This document shows positions 46,387 through 58,988 of a stretch of 64,000 nucleotides of DNA, piece after piece. Source of the stretch: Cheiracanthium punctorium (Eukaryota > Arthropoda > Arachnida > Araneae > Cheiracanthiidae); NCBI GenBank assembly GCA_038373885.1, contig JAWZYV010014451.1, positions 682,001-746,000 of the forward strand, read 5' to 3'. Position numbers and translations under genes: made by a program. Positions within the stretch are counted from its first letter, which is position 1. Each line of letters starts with the position of its first letter. A model generated the notes under the pieces. The model did no database searches, was not told where the DNA came from, and saw nothing but the letters and a program-made list of their open reading frames with translations.

Positions 46387-48138
46387 TCTCCTACTTATTA
46401 TAAAAGAAGATGGCTGTGTATCTGTGTGTCTGTGAGTGTGCCAGCGTCGTTATGGACAAACGGCTACACCTAGAAACACCAAATTTGGTACTCGGGAAGA
46501 TCTAAACATGAAGTTGTGCACCTCGAAGCGATTTTTTCAAAATTCGACCTAGAATTTTTTTTATTGTATGTTTTATGCGATTTTTGGCATTTTTCTCACC
46601 TAATTCGTAATAACGGCGGAAATTACGCTCGCAGTAAAACGGCATTTGTATCATCACTATGGATAGCGGAGAAAATTTTCTTTTAAAAACAGTTTTTCTG
46701 AATACGTAACATGGTTTACCGATTTTTAGGAATTTTTTTACTAAGCATCTGTTTCGGCAAAATTTTTCGTAAAATAATTTTAAACTGTCGCATCTTGAAT
46801 TCTATCCGTCATAACTTTTTGATATTTTGACAGATCGTGAAACATTTCTTTCTCCCTCTTTTAAAATAAAAACAAAAACATTATGTAAATTAGGTGATTT
46901 TTTGCGAATTTTAATGTAACCTAATGTTTCGAATTTAAGAGGCACTGCAGGGCGTTCCCATCACCATCCCAGAATTTCATGATTTTCTTTTATTGTGTTG
47001 CCTTACCAAGGAAAGAACAAATCTGAAATATTTTTGATTTACCTCTTTTAGTTTTGGAGTTATGGGGGGTCAAAGTATCCCAGAGAAGCAACGTCGAATT
47101 AATTTAATGCCATTTTTGCTACATCATTGTCTGGACTGTGACTGGCTCAGAGGTGCTACAGAGAATTTTTTAATTTTATCCTATAATATACCTAGTTTTA
47201 ACATCTCAAATTGAAAATTCATTCGAAAATTGTCAGAGACTCAAATTAGGGCCCCCCAAAATACCCCCAATTTCATTAAAAATACAGTTTTAAGAATGCT
47301 TTAAATCTTGGCTCTGGTGTGATACAAAAAAAAATTTGCGCAATGCAGTTATATATCTTCATATAAAATGAATCCAATGTTAAAACTTTTTAAAGGCCCC
47401 CAGGGCCCCCCGTTACGGGGCCCCACACATGGTCCTTAACGCTCATTTACGCAAATTCTAAGCATTGGTACAGCTGAAGCCGACTTCCCACAGTAGAACT
47501 ATTGACATGCAGATGTAGTATCAAGATAGCAGTTTGATATTATAAAAAAAAACATTTCTTGAAGGTACAACTGTTTCCAAGAAAAATCCCTAAAAGTACC
47601 TCCCTATTTGGGACATTCCACTGGCACGCAGAGGGGGCATTTCGGCGTTACTTTTAGAAGTTTAATCGACAGTGACAATATTGAAAATTAACTTATTCTT
47701 CATATATCTCAAATATATCCCCCATATATCACAAATAATTATTTTACAGGGGCACTCATAAGAATTACATAAATGGGGGATTACGCTAAATGGGGATGTC
47801 TGCAACTAGTGAACCGATTCGAATTTTTTTTTTTTCACTGATAGAAAGCTACACTCTTCCTGGGTATTATAAGCCACTTTCAGCATGTAGCATAACTAGT
47901 TCTTTTACAGGGACACTCAAAAGAATTCCAGCACATGACGCTATATGGACATCTCTGTAACTACTGAACCGATTCTAAAGATCTTTTCACTGAAAGCTAT
48001 ACTATAACTTAGTAACATAGCCTAAAATTCATGCATATAGTATAATTTAAAGGAACACTCAAACATCATCGTAGCTGTCTCCATTCGCCACTCAAATTTA
48101 TTCAAATTTTATTTAGCTCAATTCAAATTTTTGAACAA
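46387..48138 (+). mobile_element. Helitron-like non-autonomous element or fragment
   Basis: Starts A|TCTCCTACTTATTATAAAAG, close to the 5' end (TC..TACTA.TATTATAAA) of canonical Helitrons in arthropods, followed by the usual tgtgtctgtgagtgtgcc and tggacaaacggctacacc stretch. Inside are a strong hairpin at about 47404-47425 (ggccccccgttacgggg) and two related blocks around aactagtgaaccgattcgaa (47806) and aactactgaaccgattctaa (47952). The 3' end is not recognised; the segment stops where unit III begins. Confidence 0.55.
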
Positions 48139-48719
48139 TTATATTGCATTGGCAAAATTTAGTCATAAATAGCGAGTAAGATTATTATCCCAGATATCAT
48201 CAATTCAATTTTAACAATGTTGATACAAAATTCTCTTACCTTGCTTTGTTAATACATTAAAGAAATAGTAAATTAATAAATTCGTGAAAAGGTCGCAAAC
48301 CATGGCGATTGTAAAAAAGCATTATATTTTGCAATTATCTTTTAATCATTTTGAAAATATAAATTCTAAAATTTATAATAATGCTATTAAAAACAAAGAT
48401 CTCGCAATTATATAAATAAAATGAAACTGAAAACCTTACTTTTTTGCAAAAAAATCGTAAATAATTCCAAATTTGACGTTTGAAAGCTATTTTTTAAAAC
48501 AATTTTTCGAACACCAATTTAACAAATGTGAGAAACTATTGTGTTAACGTAGTTATTCTTGAAATATTTCAATTCCACATAAGGCAAACACATATATTTT
48601 TACTAAAGACAAAAATGAAAAATATGGGTGCAATAATCTTTCAAACTACTTGGATCCAAAAAAACTACACCATACATATTTTTTACGGCTTTAAATTTGT
48701 ACGAAAATGATTTTTCTTT

Positions 48720-49560
48720 GAAACATCCCTTCAAAAAAGAAAAAAAAAGAAAAATACCATTTTTCAGAATGATTGAAATATAGACTAAGCACTTAAGTAC
48801 ATAACATTCTTCTTTAAACATCAGCGACGAAATTACTGAGCAGACTCCACAGACTCACATAGTGCAACACATTTAACGGTTGCATTTTGTAAAAATAAAA
48901 TAATGCGCGCTTTGCCTTATTATACCTTAAAGTGCTGGAGCATTACTTTGATAGGCATGAGAGGTATCACTTTTAGTCACTTTGATATCGTGTATCATTT
49001 GCTACAGTGCATTGCGATTCATCTATCATCATTTTTTTTGTAATACTTGATCACCATGTTTCATACCATACTATATTTTACACAACCTGCTTAAAAAATT
49101 ATACATATATAGGGAAGAAAAGAAAGTGTTTGCAAAAAAGAAAAAAATCCCTGCAAAAAAGAAAAAATAAGAAAAATACCATTTTTCAGAATGATTGAAA
49201 TATATACTAAGCACTTAAGTACATAACACTCTTCTTTAACCATGACAAGTCAGCTACGAAATTAGTGAACAGACTACAGGCAGTTTACAACACATCAAAC
49301 GGTTTAATTTTTTATAAATAAGATAATGCGGGCTTTGCTTTATTATACGTTAAATTCCTTGAACATTAGTTTGATAGGCATGATAGGTATAATTTTCAAT
49401 AATTCTGATATCGGGTATCATTTAGTACAGTGCATTGCGATTCATCTATCATAATTTTTTGTATTATTTGATCACATGTTTTATATCATACTATATTTTA
49501 CACGACCTGCTTAAAAAAATATACATACATAGGGAAGAAAAGAAAGTGTTTGAACACGAA
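48720..49560 (+). repeat. ~420-bp local tandem duplication in unit III
   Basis: The block around ttcagaatgattgaaatat, gcacttaagtac, tttgataggcatga and tagggaagaaaagaaagtg occurs twice (about 48727 and 49152), once only in unit II (28620-29040). It arose after the units separated. Confidence 0.75.
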
Positions 49561-49589
49561 GTGTTTGAAAAGAAGTGTTGTCACAAATG

Positions 49590-49821
49590 CAAAATATTGA
49601 AAACTTTGCTGTTTTCTATTTGCACTGGCTTTCTGGCTGAGCTTGCAAATTTTGTTCTGATCTCTCTTTCTGCAGAAATATTACAAATTGTATCTCTTGC
49701 AAAAATTTCTGAAGTCCACCTCACAGTTGTACTACAAGTAAATACTACAAGTACATATATTTATTCGAGAAATAACTACATCTTGAATGCATATAGTCAT
49801 AAATTAAGGGAAAATTTATAA
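49590..49821 (+). pseudogene. possible Gr-like TM6 fragment, plus strand, unit III copy
   Basis: Counterpart of 29137..29361. The frame AELANFVLISLSAEILQIVS ends VVLQ before gtaaat, a weakened form of the gtaagt donor in unit II. Changes between the copies are few and the frame stays open, but there is no initiating exon and no TM7 exon. Confidence 0.25.
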
Positions 49822-49918
49822 ATTAAATCACCAATGAAAATATTTTGTAAGAGCACATACACAACATTTTTAATGAACCATAAGCTGAATCAGTCTGGCA
49901 GGTCGTTTGTATGGATAT

Positions 49919-50488
49919 TAGAGATGAGTTCGGACTCTTTTGAAGCCCGAGCCCGAGGTCTTTTAATCCGAACCCGCCCGAACCCGAGGTCTTTTAATCC
50001 GAACTTGCCCGAGCCCGAGCAATATTATTTAAGTCGGAGCCCGAGCCTGCCCGAGCCCACCCGAGCCCGAAATTTCAGCTAAAGATAAAAAAAAGTTCAA
50101 TTACTTCATTGATAGAATATAAATTTTGCCGTTTCTGCAAATTAAAGAAAAATATAGTTGCAAACTCTCAATGCACTTTCTAATTCTTTATATCCGTGTT
50201 TATCAAAAAATATCGGATCTCATGACTAAGTAATTTAAGCCGCCGTTCTGAAATACCCATAGAGCTTCACGCACCTTCTAGGAGCCTGTGCCACTATGTT
50301 TTTTTATAAATAATTTTATTTTCCTTATCAATCACTTTTTAAAATCTGTTTCAAGGAGTATGTTCAATAAAGAAGAAATTTTTCGAGCCCGAGCCCGAAT
50401 GCAGTTGTGAATTACACAGCCCGAGCCTGGTTCGGGCGCGGGCTCGGGGTCGGGCTTTCGGGCTCGGGCTGAGCTAGTCTCATCTCTA
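49919..50488. mobile_element. hAT-type MITE rich in CCCGAGC repeats
   Basis: Terminal inverted repeats TAGAGATGAG / CTCATCTCTA are flanked by an 8-bp direct repeat atggatat (49911-49918 and 50489-50496). Unit II has a single, unfilled site (atagatat, about 29461). Eight-bp duplication with TAGNG termini is diagnostic of hAT elements. The subterminal zones are GC-rich runs of cccgagccc on the left and gggctcggg on the right, able to pair with each other. No transposase. Confidence 0.85.
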
Positions 50489-53190
50489 ATGGATATACGA
50501 ATTGAACATGCTTTTTTCTTTACACATACGTGAATGCATTTTGTATTAATGAAACATTTAATATTATTTTACTCTAATGGGTATACAAAAACTTTTACCT
50601 TCAATTCTAACTCTGCAGAAATCAATAAAAAATTACTAAGTAGCTTGATAAAATATTTTATGTTACATTTCCAATGAAATTCAGAGTCTTGTTTTCCCTT
50701 TATTCTACATACAAGAGAAATTTCTGAATTTTATCGAAATCAACATCTTTAATTCCTAAATACTTCAAAAGAATGGAAAGATTAAATTTTCCCTCTTACA
50801 TTTATCTCTTACTCTATTTTTTTAACTTGAAACTCATCCATTATATTAAAAGAAAATTAATTAATTTACTTTTATTTTGTGAGGAATTCTCTTTATTCTT
50901 GAACTTGATGTATTTTCTTGAAAATACAAGGATGAAGTCTGCAGTTTCGTATATTTAAATTCTACATTATGGTTGGCGTTTATTATATATATATTGTGCG
51001 AGGGAGAGGGGGAGGTATATATTTTATTTTGTTACACAAAAATAGATTATGTGTGGTAAAAACAATTACCGAAATTGTACAATATTTTAAAATAACTCAC
51101 TTATCTTTTGATAATAATGCAATACATTGTTATATACAAGATGTTTAAATATTTTGATATTTTCCTGCACAGTTCTTGTATCGGTAATGCTGACTTATGT
51201 ATACAAGAAATACTTTTTGTAGACATCTACAATTTTCCTCTCTACTTGAAATGGCTGAGCAATCATATCTCAATTGCAGAACCCTCTACTTCGGTGTCGA
51301 GGATCATTGAGTTATAATACAATTAAAATTACTATTGTTCAAATTTTAACATGTACGTTCATTTAATATAAAACCCGGTAAAATATTTATGTATGTTTGA
51401 TTAGGAGATGATTTCTGGAATAAAACGAAGAAATACAAAATCGTATAATAAAAGGGAAGAATGTTTGGATATAAATTATTCTATGAATCAATTTTCTGTA
51501 TCTATTTTTTTAACGCTTTGTTATATTTATACCATACCATATTTACCTACATATTGAGCATTCAATACTGTGTTTTCGTTTATATTAAACATTTAAGCAA
51601 ATATATTTGAAATATTATTTTTTAGCTAAGTAACTAACTCGTTTACATAATTAAATGTTTTTCGATATTTGAACCTATGAAATAGTTCCGATGCTATATT
51701 TCTTTTTTGCTTTTAATCATTTCTTACTTATATATAAATCATTAGATCAAAACAAGAGACTGGGAAATTAATGGAACATGTTTAAAAAAACTTAAATAAA
51801 ATGTAATATTTTCAAAATAAATCGTTAAAAACACACAGACATTTTATTTGGATATCAATGCGATATACTTAAGTACGTTTTAACATAAGTATTAAATATA
51901 TATGACATCACTACTTGGGGTTCAATTGCCATGCAAAGCTCTAAGTAAATTTTGTTTAAATCTTATGTATATTTACAAATTTTAAGACACATAATTTTTA
52001 TGGGGGAAATACGAAACAGAAAATAAATGAATGGAAATACGAAACCTAAAATAGATAAATTTTCACAAAAATTTAATAAGAGTGGAATTTTCTAAGTACA
52101 TGATGAGGAAAACCTACAAATAAAGTATTTTTAAAAAAGGTTCAATCTATTTTTAACTCTCTTTGAAAATCCGTTGTTTAAAGGAATATGATTTATGTTT
52201 CATATTCTATCAGGTCAATGTCGTAAACGATAAATAAACTTACATTTTCAAATAAAATACTATAAAAAGATTTGATACCTAGGTACTTTCATTAAATGGT
52301 CACGCCTAGTTAAGGAAATAGAAAAACGGTTATATATTTTCGCGATAAAGACCGAAAATGTTAAAACTTGTGCATCTTTGATAAAACACTGTGGATACTA
52401 GGGTACACCGAACGAAATATTTTTTTATGAAGTGGTAAAACCACGGAAAAGTTGCGAATATGAGTGACTAAGAAGATGTGCAAAAAGAAATAAAAATCGG
52501 TATATACATTCCGTTTGCACATCTGCTCTGAAGTTACCAAATTTTGGAAAAAAAAGCATGTCTTTACGATAACTTTTATTTAATGAATTTTTAATTTGCC
52601 TCATACTGAATTTTATAGTTTAAATTCTTACAATTTCGAATCACAAAAAATGATGCTTAAACATTATTTAAACTTTCAACATCTTCTGGTCGTCTATTGC
52701 CTGCAACGTTAATGAAAGTTTGAGAAGAAATTAAGTACAATACTAGATTACAGTTTATGGGAAAAAATACTAACTAGGATAATTTTTTAATGTAAATTTT
52801 AAAAATTCAATTATTTGAGAGCATTACTAACATTTGTAAGGATTTCTGTTTATGTGAGGAGTCATATATCCACGAAAATCATGCTGAACAAAACTGAACA
52901 CCTCCGTTTTCACTTACTCTTAGGTTAAGTTACTTCGAAACGTGATTTATGGTTGAAGTTAGAGATGGTTCGCTTTGGCAGTATAGTCATACTTATAAAA
53001 ACATCTCTGTACTCAGCTACCCAAACTTTTCTCGGGGAAGCTTTTCACGAGTTTAACACATCATTCTATATCTTTTGCGTGTACTGAGAATATCTCTGTT
53101 ATATTATGACATTGATTAAACATTGATGATCAGTCAATTTTGTAAGTTATGCTGTAACAGCTCTGATCACCTTGCTCTGCTTGTATGAGC

Positions 53191-54300
53191 TCACATATGA
53201 AAAATAAGAAGCGTGTATGTGAGTATACATCCAAGTACCGACAGAAAGAAATTTTTACTAAATTTAAAGTACCCCCAACCGGATAGAGTATATGCAGGTT
53301 TGCTGTTCGCAAAATAGAAATTAATTTTCGTGTCGAGTTCGGAGATGTTTTGTGCGCTGAAGAAGTCTCTCAGCATGGTCTCGTTTGAATTTCTCGCACT
53401 TATATCGCACTCGTTGACTCTGGCGGCCGCAAGCGAAATCCAGCAGAAAGTCACCAGCCCGCGGATTGCGAAGGGCAACATTCTCATTAGCAGGGCGGTT
53501 CCGGGGTCTCTCAGAAATCGCAGCATCGAGTAAGACGTTTGGAACACGCTCGAGGTGAAAGTTAGGAATAACGGAATGGTCATGTAAGATTCGAAATCTC
53601 TTAAGCTGTTTAATATGGAATCGTAAAGTTGAAAGCGGGCTATGACGCATTCTTTAGAGACATCCCTCGATGCGAGCAACTTACTATTTGTTTCAGTGTA
53701 GCTGATGATTACATTTTGAAAATGGTGACAGCAGATGATGTAGAATGCAGCGATGCAGCACGTAAAAGTATGGGTATAGGTGAGAAAGAAAAACATGACG
53801 GAAACGACAACAAAGTAGCCGGAAACATTGAACTCCTTTATTTCATACTGGTTCAGTGTGATAGTTTTAATAAAGTCGAAATACGAATGTTCATTTAGTG
53901 TATAAATGCGAGGCAGAGAGGATGCAACTTGAGAAACAAGAAGCCACACAATTATAATAAATTTCATTTTGCAGGACGCTGTCACTTTAAAATATATTTC
54001 TTCTTTCATCATTCTGTCGAGGAGAATCAATATTCCCTTTCTATTTTTATTCATAATAAGCCACAAAACTGGAGCACTGCATGCCAGAATATTTCTCCAA
54101 AGGACCTCCTTACGGGAAATATCTCGTTGTGGAAAGAATGAAGAATATATTTCTTGAACCAAATGATAACAATAACAAATAATTGCAAACGTTTTAAAAA
54201 TTGAAATTGCTCCACGCTTGAAACGGGAACCTTTTGAAAAGCCTATATCTATGCCATACAGCATAAATATTTTTGGAATGACACTGAATTCACTTTCCAT
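53191..54300 (-). CDS. gustatory receptor-like 7TM protein (GrC)
   Basis: An intact 369-aa member of the same family, with the seven hydrophobic segments and C-terminal TYTLLIFHM as in GrA. Start chosen at MESE. An in-frame ATG 29 codons upstream (54385-54387) would add an extension MKKELRNQSFLSYL; its position differs from that in GrB and it is unavailable in GrA, so the MESE start is preferred. It differs from both paralogues at some otherwise shared residues: C110 for W, S128 for C, C218 for S and D60 for N (losing a potential NIS glycosylation site). By hand count it is about 89% identical to GrB and 84% to GrA. Single coding exon. Function beyond chemoreception is not inferable. Confidence 0.85.
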   Translation of the reverse strand: MESEFSVIPKIFMLYGIDIGFSKGSRFKRGAISIFKTFAIICYCYHLVQEIYSSFFPQRDISRKEVLWRNILACSAPVLWLIMNKNRKGILILLDRMMKEEIYFKVTASCKMKFIIIVWLLVSQVASSLPRIYTLNEHSYFDFIKTITLNQYEIKEFNVSGYFVVVSVMFFFLTYTHTFTCCIAAFYIICCHHFQNVIISYTETNSKLLASRDVSKECVIARFQLYDSILNSLRDFESYMTIPLFLTFTSSVFQTSYSMLRFLRDPGTALLMRMLPFAIRGLVTFCWISLAAARVNECDISARNSNETMLRDFFSAQNISELDTKINFYFANSKPAYTLSGWGYFKFSKNFFLSVLGCILTYTLLIFHM

Positions 54301-54425
54301 TTTATATATGGCAGGTTTCTGGAAAAGTCGTGTTTGTTTGGTTCGTAGATATGAAAGGAAAGACTGATTCCTTAATTCTTTTTTCATTATATGAAGTATT
54401 TAAAAGCGATCCACTACAATGATAG

Positions 54426-54445
54426 CTTTCTGTAAAAAAAAAAAA
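54426..54445 (-). promoter_or_regulatory. conserved 3' splice site upstream of GrC
   Basis: On the minus strand a T13-15 tract ends ACAG followed by aaagctatc; the exon would begin at 54429, 129 bp before the start. The preceding poly-T is the longest of the three copies. Confidence 0.55.
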
Positions 54446-56936
54446 AAATGAAATTATTAAAGTTTTATATCTCTTCATTTCTTTTTAAATACTGTTTTAA
54501 GTCAGAAATTCTGCAAAAACTGATTGCGTGATTTTTCATTGCCAATTTGGAATTTAGGAGTAATGTTCGATGCATACAAATATAGTATATATTTACTTTC
54601 CTTCGGTTATGGAAGAACATAAATTTTTACTTAAATATTACTTGAAATGTACTTTAAAATATATGAACAGAAATTGTAATTAATTATGCACGAATCTCGT
54701 GTTTATATAATATATATCGGGTTATTTTATTTTTAATTTGCAAATTTACAATTCCTTTCTTTATGATGCTTCAACGAGAAAGAAACAATTAAAAAAAATA
54801 TTTTTACATTTTCTGATTTACTTTTAATATGAAGCATCCATAATTAATTTTAGTTTCTCGACAAAAATTCAGAAAGAAGTGTAGAAGAAAATATTTAATG
54901 AAAAATTACTTAATCACAGAAATTCCTCCAAAAAATTATACAAGCAGATTAAAGTGTCCTTTTAAATTCAGCTTACGCAAAGCAATTTCAGTACATAAAT
55001 AAAATGCTGGAAACCGATAAAATGATTTAAATTTCTTTGCTAGAAGATATTAAAATATTTAATTTTATATCCAATTAAACCTTGTGTAGCTTAACTAATA
55101 AATGTATTTGACGGTATACACAGAAATGTTTACCTTTACTTTGTTCACTGTTCGAATAGGTAAGTGCTAATAATGGAACACGCAACCATGCAGACATATA
55201 TTATGACACTGCTTTAAGAGAAGCAACGCCGGTTCATTAACTGAAAACTGCTTGTAATCTATATTAAATCGAGATTTGTTTTCTTATTCTACACTTGTTT
55301 CTACAACAGTAACCTAGCAATAAATGCGAAAAAAATCAGTCTAACCCATGCAAAATATTAAATTTTCCATTAAAATAATTTTACCTGTACAGCTTATCTT
55401 CTTCAAAAACGATCAGATGGGAACTCAATGAATAAACATCAATACACTTTAATATATTAAAGCTTTCAAATTTCTCTTTTTAGTTCTGGCAAAATGTATT
55501 TTCGACCAGTATCGCTCCTAAAAATCGATTGGGGCAATTGCGGATTGTGTACTAAGAAAACAGATTCAAAAATAATGAATACACTTACACATTAGGCATT
55601 CTTAATTACTTAAGACAATACTTTCTGTAAAACATACAGTAATATGTCAAAGATTTTCTTTAAAAGTTTTTATAATGTTTTCTTTATTATATTAAAAGCG
55701 AAAAGTAATACATGTTGAACCCTGCATAGTAAACGTTAAAAAATTAATTTGAAGAGGTGCTTTTGGCGAGAAGACAGACAAGTAGTTTTAAACGGCAGTG
55801 AAATAAAAAAACAAGAGAATTTTGCATTGCGTATTTCGCCTACTTCCTCTAGAACAAAAGCACACCAATAAATTTGTAAGCGTGTACTCGGTTAAAGGTT
55901 TTCCATAACTCAAATAGTAGCCAGAGGTGTTCGAGAGCTAATTTTTGAAGCAACCTTGACAAAGTATACCCTGTAAAAAAATCAGAAATGTTACATAATT
56001 ATTTAATAGAGGTTTCCGAAAATATATTGTAAACTACCGATGCTCAATTTGGGCTCTCGATTTCGGAAACATAACATGCAGTTCGTTTTGAAATATTCAC
56101 GGCGGCAAGAAAATCTTTATCTCGGACATTCTGCACATGCGCACTTAAATTTTTATACGCTCTACATTCATTTTTCTATTCATAGAGGGTGTCACTAAAA
56201 TTTTAAGTCCTTTTAGAGATCATATTAACGTTTCAGTGATTCGAATCAAGGATTGGTCTGTATTGTGGTTCAAGCATTCATTTCCGATCCGAAGATCTTC
56301 ATTTCGAAATCAACCAAGGGCAAATTAATAACGAATGTTAAAACATTAGTTAAGTGATCTACACCTTGGTGTCAGTAAATAATTGCTTCGAGACATTGGA
56401 GGTTTTACGGGGGGGAATGGGGGTAGTTACCCCTCCAAGGCTTTTGAAAACGAAAGTGAAAAATAATTTTGCATGGGGAATTCAGTGGGGTGAAATAAAC
56501 AAATACACTATCTATTGGCGAAACATAAGAAATATTCAAACATAGCAATAATTTTGATCGATGTGGTTGAAAAGATGCAAGGTTATTATTTTCGGTATTT
56601 ACATACTTCATTAATTATATGATTAATTAAGCATTTATTTCACATTTCATGATTAATTAAACATTTTATGTCTATATAAACTAAGATGTCCTAACTGACG
56701 ATCATCGCGCAGCCAAATCTACTGGAGGTACAGACATAAAATTTTAGGACCTTATAGCTTTTGTACTCAAGGCATCATTTAAGAATCGATTTTTAAAAAT
56801 TCGAGCACAGACGGGGATGGCGGTGCCCAAAATATTCTTTTCACGTTTCCCTTCATATCTCAGGGTTAAAAATCGATAGACAGTACAATTCTTACTTTAT
56901 AATGTAACAACACATATACATGAAAGTTGTTTTCAG

Positions 56937-58160
56937 GGTTTTTTAGAATTCGCACTCAAATGAGCGTAAGGGACCGAAACGCTCTTTAACATTCTTTTCA
57001 CGTTTCCTTCATATCTCAGAGGAAAGAAGAGACAACTGTAAAATTCTTGCTTTGAAATATAACTATTAGAGATCCCTAAAAGAAATTTTCAGGGTTTTTT
57101 AGAATTCGCACCCAAAAGGGTATAAGGTGCGAAAACGTTCTTTGACGTTCTTTTCACATTTCCCTCCATGTATCAGAGAAGTAAGAGATAGCCGAAAATT
57201 CTTGCTTTAAAATGTAACTAACAAAAGTTCTAAAAGTCGTTTTCATGGTTTTATGGTATTCACACCCAAACGAGAGTAAGGGGCTGAAACGTTCTTCAAC
57301 GTTCTTTTCACATTTCCTGTCGTATCTCACAGGAAAAAAGAGATGGTCGCAAAATTTTTGTTTTGAAATGCAACTAACAACAATAACTAAAAATGATTCT
57401 CAGTGTTTTTTTTTAATTCGCACCCAAATAGGTGTAAGGGTCCAAAACGTTCTTTTCGCATTTCTCTGGATATATCAAAGGAAAAAAAGAGATAGCCTTA
57501 AAATTCTTGCTTAAAGGTATAGGGAACGCAAATGCTTAAAACTCGTTTTCTGGGTTCTTTAGAATGCGCATGAAAAGGGGGATAAGGGGCCAAAACGTTA
57601 TTTTCGAATTTGCCATCATATCTGAAAAGGAAATAGTCATGAAATTCTTGATTTAGAATGTAGCGAACAAGGATGCCTAAAAACCAGTTTAAGGATGTTT
57701 TAGAATTCGCACCAAAGTGGGTATAAGGGGCCAAAACTTTCTTTGATGTTCTTTTCACATTTCCCTTCATATGTTAGCGGAAAAAGACATAGCCTAAAAT
57801 TCTTGCTTAAAAATATAGTTAACGCAAATGCCTTAAAATCATTTCCAGGTTTTTTTTAGAATTCGCATCATAACGGGGATAAGGGGGTCAAAATGTTGTT
57901 TCAAAATTTTCCATCATATCTCAAAGGGAAAAAGAGATAGCCAAAAAAGTCTTGCCTTAAAATGTAGCTAACACGAATACCTAACAGTCATTTTCAGACT
58001 TTTTTAGAGTTCGAGTTCAAACAGTAGTGAGGGGCTAAAACGTTATTTTCATATTTGTCTTCATATATCGAAGGAAAGTGAAGATAGCCATAAAAAAACT
58101 TGCATTGGAATGTAACGAACGCAAATTCCTAAAAATCTTTTCAATTTTTTTTTTTGAAAA
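56937..58160 (+). repeat. tandem array of ~152-bp units
   Basis: About eight units, each containing ttttttagaattcgcaccc, aaggggc-aaacgttctt, ttcacatttccctcatat-like and attcttgcttaaaatgta blocks. Unit starts fall near 56937, 57090, 57248, 57405, 57553, 57694, 57850 and 58000. Units diverge considerably from each other. Open frames in it are by-products of the repeat. Confidence 0.8.
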
Positions 58161-58394
58161 TCGACCATTATAAAGGGTAGTAGACAAAAAAGTGTTTTTC
58201 ACGTAATATTTAGCTCTTGAGTGCTTTTAATTTTAGGACAAAGATTTTTGTCTACCTGGTGAAAGGGAGAATCATGTCTCAAGGGTTACCAGAATAAATG
58301 TGAAAAATCTCCAAGATCTATTTTTGATGATTTATCGCCAAAATTGGTATAAAAGAAATAAGACCCCGAAACGATATCTTTGTCGAGTGCCCCA

Positions 58395-58600
58395 CCAGTG
58401 GCCAAACGCATAACGCGCTGAACTGGGAGACGGAAGGTGACCGATTCAAAACCAGGGTACGTCCCCCGATCTAACCGTTCAGAATTTTCCGTGGTTTCCT
58501 CCGGAACTTAGCTTAAATACAAGTTAGGTACAGGAAAGACCCCCACGGAGGGCACCACGCTCCTTGGCCTAGAGCCCAAGTGTTGCTAATTAACGGTAAT
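58395..58600 (+). repeat. tRNA(Arg)-like SINE
   Basis: ccagtggccaaacgcataac followed by gcgctgaactgggagacgg and a box-B-like gaccgattcaaaacc follow the layout of a tRNA-Arg with box A and box B. The SINE body continues to about 58600 (tccgtggtttcctccgg, cacggagggcaccacgctcc). Box B is imperfect, so it is not a functional tRNA. Confidence 0.6.
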
Positions 58601-58965
58601 CCAACAACACAACAAAAGACAACCATCTTTTCCGAGAAATTGTCTAACCCTACTGTTTATTTAATTGTAATATTGGCGTCTATATTAGAGTAAGTAAAGG
58701 TGAAGTATAGTTAGACTATGCCTGGCGGGGATTAGGCGATTTTAACATAGATTTCAATTTTGGAGAACAAGAAGACAAATGCACGGAGAATATGATGCAC
58801 ATTCCAAACAGTATTTAAAAAAATCAAGTATAGTTAGACTATGCCTGAAGAATATTCTAAAACAGTTTTTGTTGGAGATTAAATATATAACCAAAATTTG
58901 TTTGATATCTGTTTACTTATTTTCATTTGTATTTGTTGGTTTCGACAATATCCATTGCTTGCGAA

Positions 58966-58988
58966 GAACGGGTGCTTCAGCTAGTTCA
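58966..58988 (-). repeat. inverted end of the Helentron-like family
   Basis: acgggtgcttcagctagtt is the inverse complement of aactagctgaagcacccgt at 42182 and 43892. It shows that the family has dispersed copies outside the 40-45 kb block. The rest of this copy is not traceable with confidence. Confidence 0.55.

Noticed and set aside
57245..57770. Open frames of about 90 codons on both strands
   Set aside because: They fall wholly within the 152-bp tandem array and reflect its periodicity.
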